The notes under the pieces: generated by a model
What the model saw: the letters and a program-made list of their open reading frames with translations, nothing else
Databases searched by the model: none
What the model was told of the DNA's origin: nothing
Part shown: positions 1-6,298 of the stretch, piece by piece
Position numbering within the stretch: position 1 is the first letter of the stretch
Layout: each line of letters begins with the position of its first letter
NCBI GenBank assembly: GCA_028713395.1
Contig: JAQTOJ010000040.1
Location: 1-11,964 of the forward strand
Length of the DNA: 11,964 nucleotides
Reading direction: 5' to 3'
Source of the DNA: Dehalococcoidales bacterium
GTDB lineage: Bacteria > Chloroflexota > Dehalococcoidia > Dehalococcoidales > Fen-1064
Made by a program: the position numbers and the translations under genes

Positions 1-86
1 CGTTTATCCGGTAAAAGTATTACAGTCGTAAAAGACCAAAGAGATTCGCCATGAATGTTAGGGTTGTTGACATATGGCAGGTGCTG

Positions 87-956
87 CTAATGCGTAGTGG
101 CATCGAGGGCTTCTTGAGGCGCCTGTATAGATATGTTTTGGTTATAGTTTGTGAAAGTTAGCAGCCCACGAAAACTTGAGCGCACCGGATTGGTTGTGGG
201 GGAATAAGGAATGATGGTAATGGGACCGCCGCCGACATTGCCCTGAAAATCTGCGGTAAATTCAACCTTTAAAGGCAGGTAATTGTCCTGCCTGATCAAA
301 AGCTTCATGGAGCCACTCTGGTAAGCATCCGGTCTGACCACAGGTATGGCGCCACCGAACATAACATCAATTTGCGTCCCAAAAGGTTGCTCTTGCGAAA
401 CGACTAAGTCGATCATCGCTTGAACGGCTGGAACGACGGTCACAACATAGCATTCGATATTATCGAACTTTGTGTTTTCAAGTGCCTCTATCCTGGTGGC
501 AGTTTTTAATAGCTCGGTCAAATAGGGCATTTGGATCTCGTGGTTCCATAAGCTGTTATCAAGCTTGTTTTTAGTCCATGGAAACCCGTTCGTTTTTAGA
601 TACTCCTCGCCGTCCTGAAAGTACATATCAAGAGTTGCATTTAGATTGCTTCCGGCGTATATTTCGGCAATGGTCATGTTGATTGCCATTGCCTGATCGG
701 GTATATTAATGAGTCTGGTGCCTTTCCATTCTGTTGTGTCCGTACGGCCGTCAAGATCGGAAAGGACTTTGTAGGTATTCGATATATCGGTAACCAGTTG
801 ATATGATTTGACCCCGGTCATTTTTGACAAAGTTTTGGCGATAACATCCTGCGCTGTGGTCATGGAAGATCGGTTACAGGCACAGCCGGTAATTGCTAAT
901 GAACACACTAAAATGGCTGCAACTAATCTTGGCGTAGTGCGCTCTTTATTTTTAAT
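87..956 (-). CDS. Exported lipoprotein, LolA/LppX-like fold (probable ATT start)
   Basis: Predicted lipid-anchored extracytoplasmic protein of 289 residues. The only standard start is GTG at 908, which would begin inside the signal peptide (MCSLAITGC). The frame stays open upstream to a TGA at 1005-1007, and reading from an ATT at 954-956 gives a textbook lipoprotein signal: basic n-region KNKERTTPR, hydrophobic core LVAAILVCSLA, lipobox ITGC with the lipidated Cys at 25. AAAAAGGG lies about 6 nt before the ATT. The body begins with a helix (TTAQDVIAKTLSKMTGVKSY) followed by alternating beta segments, the pattern of the LolA/LppX lipid-binding fold often seen in bacterial lipoproteins. No catalytic motif is visible. 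The stop is TAG. It lies 127 nt downstream of the two-repeat lipoprotein gene. I am sure it encodes an exported protein, moderately sure of the fold, and its ligand is unknown. The conservative alternative is 87-908. Confidence 0.75.
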   Translation of the reverse strand: MKNKERTTPRLVAAILVCSLAITGCACNRSSMTTAQDVIAKTLSKMTGVKSYQLVTDISNTYKVLSDLDGRTDTTEWKGTRLINIPDQAMAINMTIAEIYAGSNLNATLDMYFQDGEEYLKTNGFPWTKNKLDNSLWNHEIQMPYLTELLKTATRIEALENTKFDNIECYVVTVVPAVQAMIDLVVSQEQPFGTQIDVMFGGAIPVVRPDAYQSGSMKLLIRQDNYLPLKVEFTADFQGNVGGGPITIIPYSPTTNPVRSSFRGLLTFTNYNQNISIQAPQEALDATTH

Positions 957-1056
957 GGCAATCCCTTTTTGTGTACATTCCAGTTTCGCTGAAGGTGCTG
1001 TATCTCATTTAAGCTACTTTACTTAAATCCCCGACCGGAAGGGCGAGGGAGTTTAT

Positions 1057-1062
1057 ATTATA
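1057..1062 (-). promoter_or_regulatory. Candidate -10 box for the downstream lipoprotein
   Basis: On the minus strand this reads TATAAT within GGGTATAATATAAAC, about 100 nt before the proposed ATT start at 956. No good -35 lies 16-18 nt upstream, although the upstream stretch is A-rich. A small GC-rich imperfect hairpin (CCCTCG...CGGGG, about 1030-1050) would fall at the start of the transcript. It could mean independent transcription of this gene, but the evidence is thin. Confidence 0.3.
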
Positions 1063-1083
1063 CCCTTTTATTTTCATATGATT

Positions 1084-1956
1084 TTATTTATTCGGTTTCG
1101 CTTCATGAGATTCTAGCCAACCGTATCTGCCGGTATCTTTCCCAACATTGAAATACATATTGGAACATATCCCTCCCCCTGCTGGAAATGCTAGCATATA
1201 CCAATCCCCGGTTTGGGGAAATTTCAATTGAAAAGTTTTAACAATTGGTTTGTTAGCCTCGTAAATACCTCGCCAGCCAATATCTCCTTCAACAATCACC
1301 TCATTGAGCGGGATTTGAACAGCTTCTGTCCCTTCCATATGGTAAATGCGTAAATCTATTGCAGCAGGCACATCACTGTTAAGTGATACGCAAGTGCATT
1401 TGAGGTCAACAATTTGATTTACACCCGGTATACGGGCGATTTCCATCTTGACACTTAACGGGAACAATTCATCCGCGGGTATATAATGGGTTCCTACCGG
1501 AGAGTAATCTTTCTGCCAACCCATCGTGCCTTTTTTCTCTCCAATGGTGAATTTCAATTGATTGGCGATTATCTTTTTATTGTCGAGTTCCCAATAACCG
1601 GTGATGAGCCATTCACCTGTTTCGGGGAAACTGACGGTCAGGGAATATTTCTCCTTCACCTTATCCGTCGAGGGCGTTAATGCCCATTGCGTTGCTCCAT
1701 TTTGCACAATAGTTGCCGGAGGCAAGAGCGAATCCGGCTGATCGTTTAGGTTATCCGCCATTTCGTTGTAGTAAGAACTACCAGGGGATTCAGCGGCCAT
1801 GCGTGTAATTGTGGCTTGTTTCGCGCCATTATATTTGTAAAGTGGATAATATATGGCCGGATCGAACCTATCGAATTCCAGCCAGGTTCTGGTGATTTTA
1901 CCGGTGAATTCCTTATTGATATCAATGGTGTAGGTAAGATCAACCGGTTCATTCAC
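1084..1956 (-). CDS. Two-repeat exported lipoprotein, body downstream of an in-frame TAG
   Basis: This 290-residue frame opens at a GTG (1956) that is almost certainly not the native start: the same frame continues upstream, after one TAG (1969-1971), to an ATG at 2145 with a lipoprotein signal peptide (listed separately). Uninterrupted, the gene would make a 353-residue lipoprotein. The body holds two related beta-rich repeats. Paired anchors, numbered from the GTG, are PGVNEPVDL (just upstream and at the start) with PGVNQIVDL (177-185), FPETGEW (110-116) with FPQTGDW (246-252), and FTIGEKKGTMGW (136-147) with FNVGKDTGRYGW (269-280). The repeats resemble Ig-like or beta-sandwich extracellular modules. 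I recognise no named family or catalytic residues. Expressed from GTG 1956 it would lack a signal peptide and the first strand of repeat 1. The stop is TAA. It is probably a recent nonsense allele or a base error. Confidence 0.7.
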   Translation of the reverse strand: MNEPVDLTYTIDINKEFTGKITRTWLEFDRFDPAIYYPLYKYNGAKQATITRMAAESPGSSYYNEMADNLNDQPDSLLPPATIVQNGATQWALTPSTDKVKEKYSLTVSFPETGEWLITGYWELDNKKIIANQLKFTIGEKKGTMGWQKDYSPVGTHYIPADELFPLSVKMEIARIPGVNQIVDLKCTCVSLNSDVPAAIDLRIYHMEGTEAVQIPLNEVIVEGDIGWRGIYEANKPIVKTFQLKFPQTGDWYMLAFPAGGGICSNMYFNVGKDTGRYGWLESHEAKPNK

Positions 1957-1968
1957 CCCGGGGGCTTT

Positions 1969-2145
1969 CTACAATTTTATGTCTGCGTAATACGACAGAG
2001 GACTGGATAGCGCCGGGTTTTCAGTTGTGACAGTGGTTGTTTCTGCTTCCTGAGTTTTGGTTTGACATCCCGGCAAACCCATAACCGCTATCATTAGAAT
2101 CCCAATGGAGAAGGATACCCCTTGTTTTTGCTTTATAAATGTCAT
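1969..2145 (-). pseudogene. Severed 5' part of the two-repeat lipoprotein gene: signal peptide and linker
   Basis: Reading from ATG 2145 gives 58 residues ending in TAG at 1969-1971. There is a basic n-region (MTFIKQKQG), a hydrophobic core (SIGILMIAVMG) and a lipobox-like LPGC with Cys at 27. Pro at the -2 position is unusual. A Thr/Glu-rich linker and SYYADIKL follow. The ATG has a good ribosome site: AAGGCG about 7 nt upstream. A promoter lies about 65 nt upstream inside the 85-bp repeat. The frame is the same as that of the 290-residue frame downstream (2145 - 1956 = 63 codons), and only the TAG separates them. The residues just before the TAG match the first strand of repeat 2 of the same protein, so both parts belong to one gene. 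Confidence 0.75.
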
Positions 2146-2195
2146 GCTAATCGCCTTGTTGTACTAACCTACTGTTTATAGCATCTCTAAACAAG

Positions 2196-2280
2196 CATAG
2201 TTAGCTTAACAATATAAAACAGCATCGTATTAAAAGTCAATAGTGTAATAATCCACCTGGGTAAATAATAACGGGCTTGT
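2196..2280. repeat. 85-bp perfect direct repeat, copy 1 (promoter-bearing)
   Basis: It runs from CATAGTTAGC to AACGGGCTTGT and is identical over all 85 bases to 3871-3955 in the same orientation, 1675 bp away. It sits just upstream (minus-strand sense) of the amber-interrupted lipoprotein gene. Weak similarity continues beyond it after a short indel (GCAAAAACGATTGG here, GCAACGATTGG in copy 2). The rest of the gap (2281-2410) shows no gene or clear signal. Confidence 0.95.
2211..2240 (-). promoter_or_regulatory. Sigma-70 promoter within repeat copy 1
   Basis: On the minus strand, TTGACT (2240-2235) is followed after 18 nt by TATATT (2216-2211), each a 5-of-6 match to consensus. The predicted start near 2204 gives a leader of about 60 nt before ATG 2145, with AAGG in the ribosome-site position. 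An identical promoter drives the propeller gene, so the two are expected to be expressed together. Confidence 0.6.
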
Positions 2281-2410
2281 ACATTAGGCAAAAACGATTG
2301 GGATTTAATGCCCTTCTTCTTTGTGTAGCCTATGGTGTCCCGCGGATTTACACATTGTATGCCCTGTCAAAATATAACCGCCACAATAATGCCATTTTTT
2401 CACAATTACA

Positions 2411-3841
2411 CTAAGAAATTTGCTTGGTCCAGAGTACATTACCCTGTGCATCGATTCTCCAAGCGTATGAACTAATGCCGAAGGTCATGATAATAAACCC
2501 ACCCATACCATCCGATTGTACGATACAACCGCCAGGCGGCAAAAGATTCACTTTTAATGTGCGTCCTTCTTCTTTCCATAAAGGGAGTCCGTTAGAGTCA
2601 AATTGTTGTGTCTGAATGTAGGTATACGTAGATGTGTCATATGCCGCGTTGATACCTAAATCGTTGTTCCCTAAATAATAAGCCAGGGTTATTACCCATT
2701 CGTGATCAATTGTTAGATCATAAGTCCTTACACCTTTAGCGGGGAGCAGTTCTGTACCATTCCGAATTGCCCACAACGAATTTCCAGAGATATCCACATG
2801 TTCCACATATGGAAAGTTACCGCTATAGGTTCGCCATAAACAGAAAATACCGTTGGAGTTGTCTTGACACAACCGGTAAGGAATCATCGAGATAGATATG
2901 TCTGGCGATAGATAGCTTTTGGTCCAGAGCACATTACCGTTCGCATCGGTTTCGGTGATATACAAGGGGGATACTCTATACTTATGTGCGTATGCTGAAA
3001 TAGTAATACCGTTTCCCGCGTTGAATAGCCATGTCTCATAGGACTCGTAGCCGGCATTGCCTGATGAACACCCGAGTAAACCCACGCCAATCGAACTGTT
3101 TGTAGCTAGCGGGGTCGCGGATGTTAGTACGATAGGTGACTGCCACACATATTTTCCGATTGGAGATATTTTATTGAGTAAAATATGTTTTAGAGTCGTG
3201 TATATCATTGATGTATTGCCTTCAGAATCCAGAGCGATATTGAAATCTTTGACAGTCGCCAACCACCTTTTACTTGTCCATAATAACTGACCTTCGCTGT
3301 TAATTCGCTGCAGCCAGAAATCCCCCTTCTTCCCGTAATAGCCAGTAATCACGCCGCCATTACCATCGCTAATGGATTTTTGTGTTAATAAATACGGACT
3401 TTTACCAACTCTTACCTTGTCTTTCCATACAGGCCGTCCATCAATGTCGAATTTATTTATCCAGACATTATGCCCGGAACACCAGATAGCGTAAAAATTG
3501 GTTTTCCCATCGTTTATCAAAGTGGTCAGACGGCCGTCGCCGAGCTGTGTTTCCATGCGCATGCGCCACCCCAACTTACCGGAGGCAGTTACTCTAGTCA
3601 CATTAGGAGCCACTCCTTCCCTCCCGCTTATGGCTGTCATAAAAATATACCCACCTGCCCCATCCGTAATCACCAGCGGGCTTTGCGCTACGCTCATAGG
3701 CGGTTTAGCGCAAGATGTGTTAACACTGATAGGTAGTGTACACAAGAGCGTAAACATAGCAATCAGTTTCGTTACTAATAATATTGATGCAGGGTGTTTT
3801 GTTTTCAAGAAATTGACCTTCTCTAACAAAATACTGGACAT
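2411..3841 (-). CDS. Secreted eight-repeat beta-propeller-like protein
   Basis: Exported protein of 476 residues. After a basic n-region, the hydrophobic segment LIAMFTLLCTLPISV and a TSCA junction suggest a signal peptide. The mature part has eight copies of a D-x-x-G-x-x-x-W turn/strand motif (for example FDIDGRPVW, TDANGNVLW, IDAQGNVLW). The Trp residues are at 92, 139, 188, 233, 306, 357, 422 and 471, spaced 45-73 apart, and several repeats begin with a DGxGG strand (SDGNGGVI, SDGMGGFII). This is typical of PQQ-like or WD-like propellers that bind polymers or act as scaffolds; no cofactor site or protease motif is visible. I prefer ATG 3841 to GTG 3871: the GTG shares its last base with the 85-bp repeat and lies within about 10 nt of the predicted transcription start, with no ribosome site. 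The stop is TAG. The whole gene is bracketed by the 85-bp repeats. Its ligand is unknown. Confidence 0.8.
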   Translation of the reverse strand: MSSILLEKVNFLKTKHPASILLVTKLIAMFTLLCTLPISVNTSCAKPPMSVAQSPLVITDGAGGYIFMTAISGREGVAPNVTRVTASGKLGWRMRMETQLGDGRLTTLINDGKTNFYAIWCSGHNVWINKFDIDGRPVWKDKVRVGKSPYLLTQKSISDGNGGVITGYYGKKGDFWLQRINSEGQLLWTSKRWLATVKDFNIALDSEGNTSMIYTTLKHILLNKISPIGKYVWQSPIVLTSATPLATNSSIGVGLLGCSSGNAGYESYETWLFNAGNGITISAYAHKYRVSPLYITETDANGNVLWTKSYLSPDISISMIPYRLCQDNSNGIFCLWRTYSGNFPYVEHVDISGNSLWAIRNGTELLPAKGVRTYDLTIDHEWVITLAYYLGNNDLGINAAYDTSTYTYIQTQQFDSNGLPLWKEEGRTLKVNLLPPGGCIVQSDGMGGFIIMTFGISSYAWRIDAQGNVLWTKQIS

Positions 3842-3870
3842 CGCGGCACACTCTTCGAGGTCAGATACCA

Positions 3871-3955
3871 CATAGTTAGCTTAACAATATAAAACAGCAT
3901 CGTATTAAAAGTCAATAGTGTAATAATCCACCTGGGTAAATAATAACGGGCTTGT
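3871..3955. repeat. 85-bp perfect direct repeat, copy 2 (promoter-bearing)
   Basis: Identical to 2196-2280. It lies upstream of the propeller gene on the minus strand and ends about 135 bp before the divergent crotonase gene. Together the copies enclose the propeller gene as a 1675-bp unit. I see no transposase, inverted ends or target-site duplication. Confidence 0.95.
3886..3915 (-). promoter_or_regulatory. Sigma-70 promoter within repeat copy 2
   Basis: Minus strand: TTGACT (3915-3910), 18 nt, TATATT (3891-3886), the same as in copy 1. The expected transcription start is near 3879, giving a leader of about 40 nt before ATG 3841. It points away from the crotonase gene. Confidence 0.6.
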
Positions 3956-4091
3956 GCAACGATTGGTAATACCTGCATTTGTTAAATACTGCATTTATAA
4001 AACGGGCAGACAGCGGTAAAACCTGCCATTTGCTTTCAATCCCTAAAACCTATAAATTAGTAAACAGCCTATTGATGCTTTGGAGGTGACT

Positions 4092-4883
4092 ATGGAATAT
4101 CAGGATTTGTTAGTCGAAAAGAAAGATCATATCGCGCTTGTTACTTTAAATGTGCCGCAGAAATTGAACGCCCTTTCAAGGGCGATGTCATTAAGTATAG
4201 GGCAGGCGGCCGCTGATCTGGCGCAGGATGAAGAGGTGAGAGTGGTGGTGGTGACCGGCGCCGGACGCGGTTTTTGCTCCGGGGCGGATGTCTCCACCAT
4301 GAGCGCCCGCGCCGGGGTTACCCAAACACGCTTCGACCAGCTCCAGTATTTAGGGCACTCCCATGCCGATGCCTTCCCCAGGCTCAACAAGCCGGTCATC
4401 GCCGCCATTAACGGGCCCTGCGCCGGCGGGGGACTTTCACTGGCTTTGAGCTGCGATATCCGCATTGCCTCGGAGACCGCCCGTTTCGGCGTGGCTCAAG
4501 TAGCGCGCGGGCTGGTGCCGGATTACGGCATGACCATGTACCTGCCGCTGGTGGCGGGTGTTTCCAATGCCTTCAAGCTGATGTATACCGCCGAACTGGT
4601 CAATGCCGCGGAAGCCAAAGAGATGGGCATTGTCAGCCAGGTCGTGCCGGCGGATCAGCTTATGCCGGTGGTCATGGAACTGGCGCACAAGATAGTCCAA
4701 AATCCGCCCTATTCGCTGGAACTGACCAAATTGATGGTCTGGCGGGGCATGCTGGATAACCTTTCAAGACAGTTGGAACTGGAGAGCTGGGCGCAGAAAA
4801 TCTGCTTTACCACGGAAGACCACCGCGCCAGCGTGCAGGCCTTCATGAACAAGCAGCCCGCCCCGAAGTATCAGGGGAAATAA
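4092..4883 (+). CDS. Crotonase-superfamily (enoyl-CoA hydratase/isomerase-like) protein
   Basis: Cytoplasmic acyl-CoA enzyme of 263 residues, the usual crotonase length. Both oxyanion-hole segments are present: GRGFCSGAD (58-66) and NGPCAGGGLSLALSCDIRIA (107-126). ATG 4092 is chosen because GGAGG ends 5 nt before it; an in-frame TTG at 4080 overlaps that site. Against rat enoyl-CoA hydratase from memory, the two catalytic glutamates are replaced: FGVAQV carries Gln136 where FGQPEI has Glu, and the second position (SNAFKLM) carries Lys162. LVPDYG instead offers Asp144, as in PaaG-type isomerases (LVPDAGG). An isomerase or other crotonase chemistry is therefore likelier than hydration. It is divergent from the propeller gene. 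A weak promoter (TTGCTT, 15 nt, TATAAA at 4051-4056) precedes it. No pathway partner is adjacent. Confidence 0.85.
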   Translation: MEYQDLLVEKKDHIALVTLNVPQKLNALSRAMSLSIGQAAADLAQDEEVRVVVVTGAGRGFCSGADVSTMSARAGVTQTRFDQLQYLGHSHADAFPRLNKPVIAAINGPCAGGGLSLALSCDIRIASETARFGVAQVARGLVPDYGMTMYLPLVAGVSNAFKLMYTAELVNAAEAKEMGIVSQVVPADQLMPVVMELAHKIVQNPPYSLELTKLMVWRGMLDNLSRQLELESWAQKICFTTEDHRASVQAFMNKQPAPKYQGK

Positions 4884-4936
4884 AACCAGATCCCGGCTTT
4901 TTTACGGCGATAGTCCGTTTCTCAATATCGAACATA

Positions 4937-4965
4937 TTGACATTCTTCCGCTGTATATTTATACT
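4937..4965 (+). promoter_or_regulatory. Consensus sigma-70 promoter for degV
   Basis: TTGACA (4937-4942), 17 nt, TATACT (4960-4965): a perfect -35, ideal spacing and a 5-of-6 -10. The start is expected near 4972, about 32 nt before the GTG. It is bracketed by a 10-bp inverted repeat (4899-4908 and 4967-4976). Confidence 0.75.
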
Positions 4966-5003
4966 TGCCGTAAAAAGAAAGGCTTGAATCCGGGGGTAAA
5001 TCC

Positions 5004-5858
5004 GTGAGACAGGTTGCCGTGATCACCGATAGCATTGCCTGCCTGACCGCCGCGCAGGCGCAACGCTACGGCATTAAGATCGTGCCGCTTTACATCCGCG
5101 CCGGTGACAAAACATACCGTGACGGCATCGATATTACCCCCACGCAAGCGTACGAACTCTTTTTGAAAAACCCGGATGTTTTTTCCACCTCCGCCGCCGT
5201 GCCCGCCGATTTCCTGGAAGCCTATCGCCAAGCCAGCCGTCTGGCCGATGAAATCATATGTATCACCCTCTCTTCGAGGTTAAGCACCACCTTCAATTCG
5301 GCGGCGCTGGCGGGAGAATACATCCGCCGGGAACAACCCAATCTCCAGCTGACCGTGCTGGATTCCGGGACGGCGACCGCCGCGGAAGGGATGATCGTGT
5401 TGGCTGCCGCGCGCGTGGCACAGGCGGGTTTGACGCTATCGCCGGTAATCGATCAAGCGTTGGAAATGAAGAATAACGTCAAAGCGCTGGTCTTGCTGGA
5501 AACCATCAAGCACGTTTACCGCTCCGGACGGGTGCCGAAAATTGCCGCCCAGGCCGGTTCTATCTTGAATATCCGGCCGCTTTTCAATCTTAAAGAAAAG
5601 GTGAATCTCTGCGGCGTCGTGCGGAGTTTCGCACGCGGCCTGGACCGCATTGTCCACAAGATCAAATCAGACGTGGGAAATTCGCCGATAGAAGCGGCGG
5701 TGATGCATGCCTACGCCCCGGAGATGGCCGGGGAACTAAAAGAGATGATAGAGCGGGAACTTGTTTGTCAGGAAATCTGGATGACTGAATTCAGCCCTTT
5801 GATTGGTTACGCCTGCGGCGCCGGCACTGTCGGGGTGGCCTACCACGCCAACCGCTAG
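5004..5858 (+). CDS. DegV family fatty-acid-binding protein
   Basis: Of 284 residues, the normal DegV length. The family binds a fatty acid between two domains and, as FakB, presents it to the FakA kinase; no fakA is in the window. The N-terminal Rossmann-like half starts VAVITDS (4-10). FSTSAAVPADF (60-70) is the TS-type acyl-carboxylate loop, which usually reads TSQPS; here AAV replaces the QPS part. LSSRLSTTFNSA (89-100) and LDSGTATAAEG are the following signature loops, and TIKHVYRSGRVP matches the linker/lid before the second domain. The start is GTG at 5004, preceded by GGGGGT seven nt upstream; the protein opens with the expected beta-strand, so no longer start is needed. The stop is TAG. 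It stands alone between its own promoter and a possible terminator. Assignment to the family is firm; the acyl specificity cannot be read. Confidence 0.92.
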   Translation: MRQVAVITDSIACLTAAQAQRYGIKIVPLYIRAGDKTYRDGIDITPTQAYELFLKNPDVFSTSAAVPADFLEAYRQASRLADEIICITLSSRLSTTFNSAALAGEYIRREQPNLQLTVLDSGTATAAEGMIVLAAARVAQAGLTLSPVIDQALEMKNNVKALVLLETIKHVYRSGRVPKIAAQAGSILNIRPLFNLKEKVNLCGVVRSFARGLDRIVHKIKSDVGNSPIEAAVMHAYAPEMAGELKEMIERELVCQEIWMTEFSPLIGYACGAGTVGVAYHANR

Positions 5859-5868
5859 GCGGCTTTTT
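5852..5868 (+). terminator. Possible short intrinsic terminator overlapping the degV stop
   Basis: CCGC-TAG-GCGG forms a four-pair GC stem with the stop codon as its loop, followed by CTTTTT. The stem is short for an efficient terminator. Confidence 0.35.
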
Positions 5869-6053
5869 CTCTGCGAAAATATTTGCGGGCAATACTACTG
5901 TAACCTGATTATTGCGGATTTTCCCCTTGCTGTAAATCATTTTAACTATGAAAAATCTATGCCTTCAAGGGGATGCCAAGCCGTGCCTGCCCAACCGGAT
6001 GGCGTAAAATCACGGATTATTTCTAAAATACCGCTGGAAAAACGTTTAAAAGG
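5869..6053. other. Intergenic stretch with no gene seen
   Basis: It lies between the degV end and the promoter of the aminopeptidase leader. A frame open on the plus strand here starts inside degV, has no ribosome site and shows no domain, so I do not call it. I see no repeat or hairpin of note. Confidence 0.5.
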
Positions 6054-6062
6054 TGATATAAT
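6054..6062 (+). promoter_or_regulatory. Extended -10 promoter for the aminopeptidase leader
   Basis: TGATATAAT is a perfect extended -10 (TGnTATAAT). The -35 is weak (TGGAAA at 6035-6040, 16 nt spacing), which is usual when an extended -10 is present. The expected start is about 6069-6071, directly before the first long hairpin. A second TATAAT at 6235-6240 lacks a usable -35. Confidence 0.5.
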
Positions 6063-6068
6063 AATATT

Positions 6069-6298
6069 TACTGTGATTGTAGGAAGAACCCGCACGGTTT
6101 CCTTCCCCTACGGCGCAATCACTCCTCCGCGGGGGATAAATAACCCGGTAACAGCGCACCATTCAGGCTCGATTTGCAGGTTACCGGTGGTCATTCCACT
6201 AAACTTGTGCTCCAAAACCGTTTACCAGACCGCTTATAATCAGCCTTCCCCCTCAAAATAATTCAATCAAACCAACTAACATCCATCGTGGAGATAAT
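6069..6298 (+). ncRNA. Candidate structured 5' leader RNA of the aminopeptidase operon
   Basis: About 230 nt between the predicted start and the aminopeptidase ATG contain at least three stem-loops. The first has GTGATTGTAGGAAGAACC (6073-6090) pairing with 6096-6122: GTGATT/AATCAC, GTA/TAC, GGAAG/CTTCC and AACC/GGTT, about 18 pairs around the loop CGCAC, with all the bulges on the 3' side. The second has TCCTC/GGGGA around CGCG (6123-6136). The third has CCGGTAAC (6145-6152) with GTTACCGG (6180-6187), plus an inner GCA/TGC. A small TGG/CCA hairpin follows. I match it to no known riboswitch or T-box motif, and there is no terminator before the gene, so a cis-acting leader is likelier than a free small RNA. 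The structure was found by hand pairing only. Confidence 0.35.

Noticed and set aside
1969..1971. TAG as a pyrrolysine or recoded codon
   Set aside because: TAG is an ordinary stop for at least five genes here (lipoprotein, propeller, degV, acyP, microprotein), and no recoding signal or suppressor tRNA is visible.
3842..3871. GTG 3871 as the propeller-protein start
   Set aside because: It shares its final base with the promoter repeat and has no ribosome site, while ATG 3841 keeps the whole signal peptide.
2196..3955. Composite transposon or CRISPR reading of the 85-bp repeats
   Set aside because: Only two direct copies, 1.6 kb apart, with no transposase, inverted ends, target-site duplication or spacer array.
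5803..6261. A 152-codon plus-strand frame after degV
   Set aside because: It starts inside degV, has no ribosome site or domain, and runs through the extended -10 and hairpins of the aminopeptidase leader.
6069..6298. 6S RNA, T-box or known riboswitch identity for the leader
   Set aside because: None of the conserved sequence blocks I can recall (for example the GGGTGG T-box core) is present, so it is left as an unnamed structured leader.
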